Of a stretch of 13,085 bases of DNA, positions 1-6,410 are shown piece after piece. The translations under genes were made by a program, and so were the position numbers. Numbering within the stretch: the first letter of the stretch is position 1; each line of letters starts with the position of its first letter. Origin of the DNA: SIG440 sp045532055. GTDB lineage: Bacteria; Bacillota; Clostridia; Monoglobales; Monoglobaceae. The stretch covers positions 1 to 13,085 of the forward strand of contig JAZSFF010000033.1 in assembly GCA_045532055.1 (NCBI GenBank), written 5' to 3'. The notes under the pieces are model-generated. The model was given only the letters and a program-made list of their open reading frames with translations. It was not told the DNA's origin and ran no database searches.

Positions 1-10
1 AATTAATAAA

Positions 11-48
11 AAAAAAAAACAACCCCCCCCCATCTTAGGTGTCGGGGG
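11..48 (-). terminator. Probable terminator of ppa
   Basis: Read on the minus strand just after the ppa stop, a CCCCC arm (44-48) can pair with part of a nine-G run (complement of the nine C at 23-31) across a loop of about 12 bases. A nearly pure T tract (complement of 8-22) follows. The stem is short and its register is ambiguous because the G run is longer than the C run, but position and U-tract fit an intrinsic terminator. Confidence 0.55.
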
Positions 49-54
49 CAATTT

Positions 55-588
55 TTATTTACAGAAGTTTTCTATATAGTTTGATATGGCGGCATCGATT
101 ATTTCCAAAGCCGCTTCTCTGCCGCTTACTTCGTTTACGGCTGTGGTTTTGTTCTCCAAATTTTTGTAGACCGAGAAGAAATGACGCATCTCTGCAAATA
201 TGTGTGCAGGCAACTGGTCAATATCGGTATACTGGTTGTACGTGGGGTCGCTGAAAGGGATTGCAATGATTTTTTCGTCGTTTCTGCCGTTGTCAATCAT
301 TGAAATCACACCTATGGGATACGCCCTCACCAATGAAAGTGGCTCAAGGGGTTCAGAACACAGAAGAAGAACATCAAGAGGGTCGTTATCGTCACCGTAG
401 GTGCGTGGTATGAAACCATAGTTGGCAGGGTAGTGAGTTGATGTGTGCAGGATTCGGTCAAGCATTATATAGCCTGTTTCTTTGTCGAGCTCATATTTCT
501 TTTTGCTGCCTTTTGAAATCTCAACCACACAGATAAAATCGTCGGTATTTATTCTTTTGGGTGAAATGTCGTGCCAGATGTTGGACAT
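55..588 (-). CDS. ppa: Inorganic pyrophosphatase, family I (soluble)
   Basis: Cytosolic enzyme that hydrolyses pyrophosphate to two phosphates and so pulls nucleotide polymerisation and aminoacylation forward. The 177-residue product has the usual length for bacterial family I enzymes. It carries the signature DNDPLDV at residues 67-73, whose aspartates bind the catalytic metals, plus the upstream YPANYGFIP stretch (53-61) typical of the family. The ATG start is preceded by AGAGGAGG at 593-600 (minus strand), a good ribosome binding site. The gene lies downstream of tRNA-Ser, with a tRNA terminator in between, so it needs its own promoter. Only a poor candidate is visible (A/T-rich TATAAA-like box near 610-617). 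No truncation or odd residue is seen. Family I assignment is firm; a family II (DHH-type) enzyme is excluded by the motifs. Confidence 0.95.
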   Translation of the reverse strand: MSNIWHDISPKRINTDDFICVVEISKGSKKKYELDKETGYIMLDRILHTSTHYPANYGFIPRTYGDDNDPLDVLLLCSEPLEPLSLVRAYPIGVISMIDNGRNDEKIIAIPFSDPTYNQYTDIDQLPAHIFAEMRHFFSVYKNLENKTTAVNEVSGREAALEIIDAAISNYIENFCK

Positions 589-629
589 ATTGAAGCCTCC
601 TCTATAGATTTTATATATTTCTGTTTTTT

Positions 630-663
630 AAAAGAAAAACGGAGCAAGACCAAGCCAGCTCCG
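630..663 (-). terminator. Terminator after tRNA-Ser
   Basis: On the minus strand a CGGAGC arm (658-663) pairs with GCTCCG (640-645) around a 12-base loop, followed by GTTTTTCTTTT (630-640). It begins four bases after the CCA end of the tRNA and separates it from ppa. Confidence 0.8.
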
Positions 664-666
664 ATG

Positions 667-758
667 TGGAGGAGAGGATGGGATTCGAACCCACGGTACG
701 CTATAAACGTACACAGCATTTCCAATGCTGCGCCTTAAACCATCTCGACCACCTCTCC
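667..758 (-). tRNA. tRNA-Ser, anticodon GGA
   Basis: The complement folds as a complete class II tRNA. The acceptor stem GGAGAGG pairs perfectly with CCTCTCC. The anticodon stem CAGCA/TGCTG holds the loop TTGGAAA, giving anticodon GGA (UCC/UCU codons, serine). A long variable arm GTACG/CGTAC with loop TTTATAG is the class II mark of tRNA-Ser, and the T arm has the loop TTCGAAT. CCA is encoded (667-669). One oddity: base 73, the discriminator before CCA, reads U (A at 670 on the plus strand), whereas tRNA-Ser normally has G. SerRS reads mainly the long arm, so the tRNA is probably functional. It has its own promoter and terminator. Confidence 0.95.
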
Positions 759-769
759 GAGACTAAACC

Positions 770-798
770 AGTATACTACAGATTTATCAAAAAATCAA
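770..798 (-). promoter_or_regulatory. Sigma-A type promoter of tRNA-Ser
   Basis: On the minus strand TTGATT (793-798) and TATACT (770-775) are separated by exactly 17 bases. The predicted transcript start falls about five bases before the mature tRNA 5' end at 758, as is usual for single tRNA genes. Confidence 0.7.
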
Positions 799-802
799 GT
801 CT

Positions 803-832
803 TTGAAATAAAAAAATTTTTTGGGTTATAAT
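803..832 (+). promoter_or_regulatory. Sigma-A type promoter of the HPr gene
   Basis: TTGAAA (803-808) and a perfect TATAAT (827-832) are 18 bases apart. The start would lie near 839, giving a leader of about 35 bases before the ATG at 874. It lies back to back with the tRNA-Ser promoter. Confidence 0.75.
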
Positions 833-873
833 ATACCTTAAAAGTAAACTTTATAAAAGGAGTCAGACTTAAA

Positions 874-1131
874 ATGAAAGAGTTTTTGTATAAAATAAAA
901 GATGAGGTTGGAATTCATGCACGGCCGGCGGGACTGTTGGTTAAAAAGGCTTCGGAATTTAATTCGGACATAAAAATAGTTTGTGGAGAAAAGACTGCAG
1001 ATGCAAAAAAGATTTTTGCAGTTATGGCTCTGGGAGCAAAGTTCGGCAATGATGTAAAGGTGACAGCAGAGGGAGCGGACGAAGACGTTGCCATATCTGA
1101 ACTGGAAAAATTCTTCAAAGAAAATCTGTAA
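874..1131 (+). CDS. HPr-family phosphocarrier lacking the Ser46 site
   Basis: An 85-residue HPr-like protein, the usual length. HPr carries phosphate from enzyme I on His15 to sugar-specific EIIA proteins of the PTS, in the cytosol. The active-site motif GIHARPAG is intact with His at residue 15. In an ungapped alignment with the B. subtilis HPr I know, position 46 is Lys (AKKIFAVMALG where B. subtilis has LKSIMGVMSLG). The serine phosphorylated by HPr kinase for CcpA-dependent catabolite control is therefore absent, and Met48 is Phe. This is not Crh, which keeps Ser46 and loses His15. AAAGGAG at 856-862 precedes the ATG. No ptsI, hprK or EII gene is nearby. It could serve phosphotransfer only, or be a second HPr copy for another purpose. 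Family assignment is firm; role is inferred. I withhold ptsH because the regulatory site is missing. Confidence 0.9.
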   Translation: MKEFLYKIKDEVGIHARPAGLLVKKASEFNSDIKIVCGEKTADAKKIFAVMALGAKFGNDVKVTAEGADEDVAISELEKFFKENL

Positions 1132-1140
1132 GTAGGGTTC

Positions 1141-1176
1141 AAAAAAGCATCGGTTATTATCAACCGATGCTTTTTT
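1141..1176. terminator. Bidirectional terminator between HPr gene and typA
   Basis: GCATCGGTT (1147-1155) and AACCGATGC (1162-1170) form a 9-bp stem with a six-base loop, extended by flanking A6 and T6 tracts. It has a U-tract in both directions and serves the convergent HPr and typA genes. The typA stop codon lies only two bases beyond it. Confidence 0.92.
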
Positions 1177-1178
1177 CT

Positions 1179-3002
1179 TTAGTTCTTTTCTCTTGCTTTT
1201 GCTTTCAGGCGGAGTTGGGTGTCAAGGATTCGTTTTCTCAAACGAAGGCTTTGGGGAGTTACTTCCAAGAGTTCGTCATCTGCAAGGAACTCGATACACA
1301 TTTCAAGACTGAGTCTTACGGGCGGGATAAGTTTCAGGGCTTCGTCACTGCCTGATGCACGGGTGTTGGTGAGCTGTTTCTTTTTGCAGACGTTGACCGC
1401 CATATCCTCAAGCTTGGGGTTCATGCCCACAATCATTCCCTCATAAACAGGTGTGCCCGGGTCGATAAACAGTGCACCTCTGTCCTGAACTTTAAATAGT
1501 CCGTAACCCACAGCTTCACCGGTTTCAAATGCGATAAGTGAACCGGTAAAACGTCTGGTTATATCGCCCTTATAAGGCTGATATTCATAGAAAACGGAGT
1601 TGAGGATACCCTCGCCCTTTGTGTCGGTAAGGAATTCATTGCGATAACCCAAAAGGCCTCTTGATGGAATCAGATATTCAAGACGCATACGGTCACCCTG
1701 AGGTGACATGTGGGTAAGTTCACCCTTGCGTGCTCCCATTTTTTCCATAACTGCCCCCATTGAAGTTTCAGGAACGTCAATAAGAAGTCGTTCAATGGGT
1801 TCATATTGCTTGCCGTCTATGGTTTTGTAGAGAACTTTAGGGGTGCTTACTGCAAATTCATAACCCTCGCGACGCATTGTCTCGATAAGGATTGAGATGT
1901 GCATTTCGCCTCTGCCCGCCACGTGGAAGGTGTCAGTGGTTTCGCCGTCTGTTACACGGAGTGAAACGTCTTTCAAAAGTTCTTTGTGAAGTCTTTCCCG
2001 GAGCTGTCTTGATGTTACAAACTTGCCCTCTCTGCCGGCAAAGGGACTGTCGTTTACGGAAAATGTCATTTCAATGGTGGGTTCGCCGATTTTCACAAAG
2101 GGCAATGGTTCAGGAGCCGTGACGGTTGTCACTGTGTCGCCGATTGAGATGTCAGTGATACCGGAAAAACAAACAATATCACCCACCTGAGCAGTCTCTA
2201 CGGCAGTCCTGCCCAAACCATCAATCTGATAGATGTTTGTGATTTTTGCTTTGTATGGCTGGTGTTTTTGGTGATAGTCACATACCATAACCTCTTGATT
2301 TTGTTTCAGACTGCCGCGCTCAACCCTGCCTATAGCAATTCTGCCTACATAGTCATTGTAGTCGATTGAAGAAACAAGCATCTGGAGTTCACCTGTTTCG
2401 TCACCCTCTGGTGCGGGAATATAATTTTTGATGGTTTCAAAGAGTACGGTCAGGTCTTCGCCTTGTTTTGTGGGGCTAAGAGAGGCTGTGCCTGCACGGC
2501 CTGAACAATATATAATGGGACTGTCCAACTGTTCGTCATTGGCATTGAGGTCAAGAAGAAGTTCAAGAACTTCATCTCCGATTTCGTTAAGACGTGAGTC
2601 GGGGCGGTCAATTTTGTTCACAACGATGATGATTCTGTGTTTCATTTCCAGTGCTTTCTGGAGAACAAATCTGGTTTGGGGCATGGGGCCCTCTGCTGCG
2701 TCAACAAGAAGGATTACACCGTTCACCATTTTGAGGATACGTTCAACCTCGCCGCTGAAGTCAGCGTGTCCGGGGGTGTCAATGATATTCATTTTGATAT
2801 CCTTGTAGTGAACAGAGGTGTTTTTGGCAAGGATTGTAATTCCGCGTTCTCTTTCGAGGTCGCCGTTGTCCATGACACGGTCTTCAACCACTTGGTTTTC
2901 ACGATATACGCCGCCTTGTTTCAGCATTTCGTCAACAAGGGTGGTTTTGCCGTGGTCAACGTGGGCGATTATTGCAATATTTCTCAGGTCTTCTCTTTTC
3001 AT
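1179..3002 (-). CDS. typA: Ribosome-associated translational GTPase TypA/BipA
   Basis: EF-G-like GTPase that binds the 70S/50S ribosome and supports 50S assembly and stress or cold adaptation. The 607-residue length is normal. All GTPase motifs are present: G1 AHVDHGKT at residues 13-20, G2 RERGITI at 51-57, G3 DTPGHADF at 75-82, and G4 NKID at 129-132. The later part has the TypA-type domains (FHVAGRGEMHISILIE, then the C-terminal stretch with KGEGILNSVFYEY). Start ATG is preceded by AAGGAGAG at 3013-3020 (minus strand). The gene stands alone, with its own promoter and a shared terminator. LepA and EF-G are ruled out by length and C-terminal motifs. Confidence 0.96.
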   Translation of the reverse strand: MKREDLRNIAIIAHVDHGKTTLVDEMLKQGGVYRENQVVEDRVMDNGDLERERGITILAKNTSVHYKDIKMNIIDTPGHADFSGEVERILKMVNGVILLVDAAEGPMPQTRFVLQKALEMKHRIIIVVNKIDRPDSRLNEIGDEVLELLLDLNANDEQLDSPIIYCSGRAGTASLSPTKQGEDLTVLFETIKNYIPAPEGDETGELQMLVSSIDYNDYVGRIAIGRVERGSLKQNQEVMVCDYHQKHQPYKAKITNIYQIDGLGRTAVETAQVGDIVCFSGITDISIGDTVTTVTAPEPLPFVKIGEPTIEMTFSVNDSPFAGREGKFVTSRQLRERLHKELLKDVSLRVTDGETTDTFHVAGRGEMHISILIETMRREGYEFAVSTPKVLYKTIDGKQYEPIERLLIDVPETSMGAVMEKMGARKGELTHMSPQGDRMRLEYLIPSRGLLGYRNEFLTDTKGEGILNSVFYEYQPYKGDITRRFTGSLIAFETGEAVGYGLFKVQDRGALFIDPGTPVYEGMIVGMNPKLEDMAVNVCKKKQLTNTRASGSDEALKLIPPVRLSLEMCIEFLADDELLEVTPQSLRLRKRILDTQLRLKAKAREKN

Positions 3003-3077
3003 AAGAATTTATCTCTCCTTATATGCCAACCATGTGGCAATGTGTTCGGTTTGGTTAAAATTTTTTCGCAATTATTT

Positions 3078-3106
3078 ATTATATACTAATTTTCCCCGTT
3101 TGTCTA
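3078..3106 (-). promoter_or_regulatory. Sigma-A type promoter of typA
   Basis: On the minus strand TAGACA (3101-3106) and TATAAT (3078-3083) are separated by 17 bases. The leader to the typA ATG is about 70 bases, with no clear hairpin in it. Confidence 0.7.
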
Positions 3107-3134
3107 TGGTAACAATGACGAATTTGGTCAGAGA

Positions 3135-3163
3135 TTGACAATTTATCTGTTTGCTGTTAAAAT
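3135..3163 (+). promoter_or_regulatory. Sigma-A type promoter of mscL
   Basis: Perfect TTGACA (3135-3140), 17-base spacer, then TAAAAT (3158-3163). The start would fall near 3170, about 25 bases before the ATG at 3195. The typA and mscL promoters are divergent, 28 bases apart. Confidence 0.75.
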
Positions 3164-3194
3164 AAAGAAAATAATGTTTGAAGGGAGAACACAC

Positions 3195-3626
3195 ATGAAA
3201 AATATGTTACAAGATTTTAAGAAGTTTGCATTTAAAGGCAATGTAATCGACATGGCTGTCGGCGTTATTATAGGCGGTGCTTTCAGCACCATTGTAAATT
3301 CGCTGGTTAATGACCTTATTATGCCTATATTTGGCGCTATTACTGCAGGAATGGACTTTAAGTCGTTGAAAGTTATACTGAGCGCAGCAACCGAAACAAA
3401 GCCTGAGGCGGCTATCCTTTACGGAAACTTTATTCAGAACGTGATTAACTTTTTGATAATTGCTTTCTCTATTTTTATGGTTATCCGTGCACTTACAAAG
3501 TTCAAAAAAGAGGAACCACCTGCACCGGAGCCTCCAAAGGGCCCCACACAGGAAGAGTTGCTTGCTGAAATACGTGATTTGCTGAAAACTTCAACAGTTC
3601 CTGCATTGGAAGAAGCAAAGGAATAA
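3195..3626 (+). CDS. mscL: Large-conductance mechanosensitive channel MscL
   Basis: Homopentameric inner-membrane channel that opens under membrane tension and releases osmolytes on hypo-osmotic shock. The product has 143 residues (E. coli 136). It begins with the amphipathic N-terminal segment (QDFKKFAFKGNVIDMAVGVIIGGAF). TM1 spans about residues 15-45 with the Gly/Ala-rich pore helix. A short external loop follows, then TM2 at about 76-100 (NFIQNVINFLIIAFSIFMVI), and a charged C-terminal helix (EELLAEIRDLLK) after a proline-rich linker. The frame stays open upstream to 3135, but AGGGAG at 3182-3187 and the family N-terminus set the start at 3195. It has its own promoter. The stop lies 14 bases from the converging ylbJ stop. 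Confidence 0.95.
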   Translation: MKNMLQDFKKFAFKGNVIDMAVGVIIGGAFSTIVNSLVNDLIMPIFGAITAGMDFKSLKVILSAATETKPEAAILYGNFIQNVINFLIIAFSIFMVIRALTKFKKEEPPAPEPPKGPTQEELLAEIRDLLKTSTVPALEEAKE

Positions 3627-3630
3627 TAAT

Positions 3631-3659
3631 AAAAACCCCTCTAGGAGAGGGGTTTTTTT
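3631..3659. terminator. Bidirectional terminator overlapping the ylbJ 3' end
   Basis: ACCCCTCT (3635-3642) and AGAGGGGT (3646-3653) form a strong stem with a three- to five-base loop, A5 on the left and T7 on the right. It ends mscL on the plus strand and can end ylbJ on the minus strand. The ylbJ stop (complement of 3641-3643) lies in the loop, so the right arm and T tract are also codons for the last YlbJ residues (KKPLS). Confidence 0.9.
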
Positions 3660-4729
3660 GTTGTCTTTTTGGAGCCGATAAGACAACAAAGGCTGAGAAC
3701 AAAAACGGCAACCAAAACCGAAGCAATGGATGTCATAGAACACCGCAGGGGTGTAAAAACTTGATAGCTTGAGAAGACAGTCTGAGATATGGGGACCTTT
3801 TCCACAAGGACAAGGGTTATGAAAAATGACAGCAGACCCTGTGTTAGCTTGCCGCATATGTACGGGGTCAAGGATATGCCGAGGGGAGAGATAATAGATG
3901 ATACTTGAAAGACCACCGATAATCCTGAAAAGGCAAGAAAAAATGAAATAATGCTTAGTTTCATGCTCAACTCTATATCCAACTGTGACAGAAGATTTAT
4001 ACCGCCGGTGATTTCTAAAAAAGAGTACACAAATGGAGTCAGGGGAGATGATGGGATTGCCTTGGTCAGAACGGCAAAAAACAATACAAATCCGCAGACT
4101 TTAAGAGTTGAAAATACAGAGTTATCAATTACGCTGCCCAGACCCAGGGTGGCGTTTTTTATGCCTATTTGTGGTGCGGAGGGGAGAGTAAGGGGAGTTT
4201 GGTTGTCTGAGCCTTTGTAAAATCTGAAGATAAGACCTACCAATAGGGCAGAGAGAACATGTGATGCATACAGAATATAGCCAAATCGGGCATTGCCCAG
4301 AAAACTCTGGCCTATCACCGCTATGACAAATAGGGGACCTGAATTGTTGCAGAAAGCTGTCATCCGTTCCGCCTCACATTTGGTGCATTGACCTGATGTA
4401 TAAAGGTCCGTGGCGGAGGATGCACCCACCGGGTAGCCGCTGACTAGCCCTAAGATAAAGGTTATTGCTCCTGAACCGGGGAGATTGAAAAGGGGACGCA
4501 TTATGGGTGATAAAAAGCGACTGCAAAGGGAGGAAAAACCCAGAACCGACAGCAACCCGCTGCAGACGAAAAATGGAAAAAGAGAGGGAATGATGGTGTC
4601 AAGACACAAATTTATTGCCTTGTCTGCTGCTGAGAGGGCGGCTTTTGGGAAAAGTACAAGGAAGATAGTAAGATACAGCACAAGGATGATAAACAGGATT
4701 TTCAATAACTTGGGGAATTGATTCTTCAT
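3641..4729 (-). CDS. ylbJ: Sporulation integral membrane protein YlbJ
   Basis: Polytopic membrane protein of 362 residues, nearly all hydrophobic segments. In B. subtilis ylbJ is a sigma-E gene of the mother cell needed for normal spores. Family marks are visible: FPKAALSAADKAINLCLDTIIPSLFPFFVCSGLL near the start (residues 28-60, read in pieces), LGLVSGYPVGA at 93-103, and the CNNSGPLF motif at 127-134. It belongs to the nucleoside recognition (Gate) type of membrane domain. An AAAAAGGA ribosome binding site lies at about 4739-4745 (minus strand). It is divergent from the yqfC-yqfD sporulation pair over 91 bases, which suggests shared sporulation timing. The end overlaps the mscL terminator. 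The molecular role is unknown. SpmA/SpmB are related alternatives, but the length and motifs favour YlbJ. Confidence 0.88.
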   Translation of the reverse strand: MKNQFPKLLKILFIILVLYLTIFLVLFPKAALSAADKAINLCLDTIIPSLFPFFVCSGLLSVLGFSSLCSRFLSPIMRPLFNLPGSGAITFILGLVSGYPVGASSATDLYTSGQCTKCEAERMTAFCNNSGPLFVIAVIGQSFLGNARFGYILYASHVLSALLVGLIFRFYKGSDNQTPLTLPSAPQIGIKNATLGLGSVIDNSVFSTLKVCGFVLFFAVLTKAIPSSPLTPFVYSFLEITGGINLLSQLDIELSMKLSIISFFLAFSGLSVVFQVSSIISPLGISLTPYICGKLTQGLLSFFITLVLVEKVPISQTVFSSYQVFTPLRCSMTSIASVLVAVFVLSLCCLIGSKKTTKKPLS

Positions 4730-4820
4730 AGCAAAAGTCCTTTTTAGTTTTTAGTCTATACATATTCATTAATCCATCGATTTAGGCATAAACTTTAGAA
4801 GATAGGGCAGGTGATTTGAT

Positions 4821-5117
4821 TTGAAAAAGAAGAAAGATGAGGATAGGGCAACCATAAGGGAAAAGATGGCGGATGGTCTTGGTGCTTCAAAGGAGATTGT
4901 TCTGGATGTGCCTAAACTTGTTTTTATAGGAAATCGTGAAGTGGTAATTGAAAACTATAAGAGCATTGCAGAGTATACCGACAGAAAAATTGTGCTGGAG
5001 GCAAATCCGTGTGGGCTTAGGCTTTCGGGAGAATCTTTGGAAATAAAAAGTATCACCCGTGAAATGCTTTATATAACGGGCAAGATTGCAAAAACTGAGT
5101 TTTGCAGAGAGGAATGA
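4821..5117 (+). CDS. yqfC: Sporulation protein YqfC
   Basis: A 98-residue cytosolic protein with a basic N-terminus (MKKKKDEDR) and the family core: GASKEIVLDVPKLVFIGNREVVIENYK, then a C-terminal beta-rich stretch with LRLSGESLEIKSI. In B. subtilis yqfC is expressed in the mother cell under sigma-E; its exact job is not established. The start is TTG at 4821, supported by AGGTG at 4808-4812 and by the lack of an upstream in-frame ATG or GTG. It is followed after six bases by yqfD, the usual pair. A weak sigma-E-like -10 (CATAAACT, 4787-4794) lies upstream. Confidence 0.85.
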   Translation: MKKKKDEDRATIREKMADGLGASKEIVLDVPKLVFIGNREVVIENYKSIAEYTDRKIVLEANPCGLRLSGESLEIKSITREMLYITGKIAKTEFCREE

Positions 5118-5123
5118 CGAAAT

Positions 5124-6350
5124 GTGTCAATCACAAATATTGCAGGGTTTATAAAAGGTTATATGGTTATATACGCCGAGGGGTTCTTTTGCGAACGATT
5201 TTTGAATATCTGTATGCGGCGTGGAATTTATCTGTGGAATGTACGGCGTATGGGTGAAAACCGTTTATGTGCCTGCATAAGCATACAAGGATTTCGGGAA
5301 ATTCGTCAGGTGGCAAGGAAGACAAGGACTCATATTACTGTGCGTCGGCGGTATGGGTTGCCCTTTTTGATGCACAGATATCGCAGGAGAAAACCAGTGA
5401 TTGTTGGCGTGGTTTTGTTTTTTGTGCTTTTGTGGTATCTGTCAACCCACATTGTGGGGATTGACGTAGCGGGAAATCAGCGAATTGCAAGCACAGAAAT
5501 AATAAGGGAGTTGAAAAATTTCGGAATCTATCACGGAGCGGCGGTAGGGAAGATTGACGAAAAACTGGTTAAAAACCAGATGATGACACGTTTTGATGAT
5601 ATTGCTTGGATTGGTGTGAATATAAAGGGGTCAAGAGCGTACATAGAAGTCAGGGAACGTCTGGACACCCATGTGGAAGTTGACAGGGATGTGCCCTGTG
5701 ATATTGTGGCGGCAAAACAGGGATTGGTGCGGCTTTTGGAAGTGAAGAACGGACAGACAATGGTGAAGGTTGGGCAATTGGTGGAGAAAGGAGATTTGCT
5801 GGTCAGCGGCGTAATTGACAGCGAAAAGAAAGGGATGAGGTATGTACATTCATTCGGTGAAGTTTTTGCCGAAACCTCATACAAAAAGACCCGTGAATAT
5901 CCTTTTGAATATATTGAGAAAATATATACAGGGGAGGAAAAATCAAGATACAGCCTTTCGGTTTTAGGAAAGGAAATCAGGTTGTTTTTGAAAGACAGTC
6001 AGCCCTTTGAACATTGTGATAAGACCCAGAATAGTAATGAATATCGAGCACCTGTTTCGTTTATACCCTCGGTTTTTGTGAACAGTCTCAAATATATTGA
6101 ATATACCCCTGAAAGCCGGGTCAGGACTCTGGACGAGGCGGTGGAATTGGGCAGACAGGAACTATCGGCTGAACTGGAGAAGGAAGTCCCTCAAAGTGCG
6201 GAAATTCTTGATGTAAATGTTACATATCTGCCTGTTGGCAAAAAGGGGGTTTCGGTGATGGTGGAATACCTGTGTCGTGAGGATATTGGCGTGCAAAGAC
6301 CGATTGACAAAATTGAAAATTTGAATTATGATATAATAGAGCAAGAATAA
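5124..6350 (+). CDS. yqfD: Sporulation protein YqfD
   Basis: A 408-residue protein with a cytosolic N-terminal part, one membrane segment at about residues 91-110 (PVIVGVVLFFVLLWYLSTHI), and a large external domain. Just after the membrane segment is the FtsQ/POTRA-like stretch (IVGIDVAGNQRIASTEIIRELKNFGI) and later the lipoyl-like part with GQLVEKGDLLVSGVI. Such domains place it at the mother-cell/forespore membranes. In B. subtilis yqfD is a sigma-E gene; its function is unresolved. Start is GTG 5124, with GAGAGGAA at 5107-5114. An ATG two bases upstream is out of frame. The tandem yqfC-yqfD arrangement is the standard one. Its 3' end contains a candidate promoter for phoH. Confidence 0.9.
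   Translation: MSITNIAGFIKGYMVIYAEGFFCERFLNICMRRGIYLWNVRRMGENRLCACISIQGFREIRQVARKTRTHITVRRRYGLPFLMHRYRRRKPVIVGVVLFFVLLWYLSTHIVGIDVAGNQRIASTEIIRELKNFGIYHGAAVGKIDEKLVKNQMMTRFDDIAWIGVNIKGSRAYIEVRERLDTHVEVDRDVPCDIVAAKQGLVRLLEVKNGQTMVKVGQLVEKGDLLVSGVIDSEKKGMRYVHSFGEVFAETSYKKTREYPFEYIEKIYTGEEKSRYSLSVLGKEIRLFLKDSQPFEHCDKTQNSNEYRAPVSFIPSVFVNSLKYIEYTPESRVRTLDEAVELGRQELSAELEKEVPQSAEILDVNVTYLPVGKKGVSVMVEYLCREDIGVQRPIDKIENLNYDIIEQE
6329..6337 (+). promoter_or_regulatory. Candidate extended -10 promoter for the phoH operon
   Basis: TGATATAAT (6329-6337) is a perfect extended -10 inside the end of yqfD. TTGACA at 6304-6309 lies 22 bases upstream, too far for a standard -35, so recognition would rest on the extended -10. 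A second extended -10 (TGATATACT) is at 6361-6369. Either would let phoH and the genes after it be transcribed outside sporulation. Confidence 0.4.
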
Positions 6351-6410
6351 GCATTAAATGTGATATACTAAAGAGAAAAAACATTTGATTTAAGGAAGGT
6401 CACTTTGGAT

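Noticed and set aside
1892..2808. Plus-strand open frames inside typA
   Set aside because: They are antisense to a fully conserved GTPase gene, lack ribosome binding sites and show no recognisable protein motifs.
3135..3194. Extended mscL N-terminus
   Set aside because: The added residues are encoded by the promoter and leader, and the family N-terminus starts at the ATG at 3195 with its own ribosome binding site.
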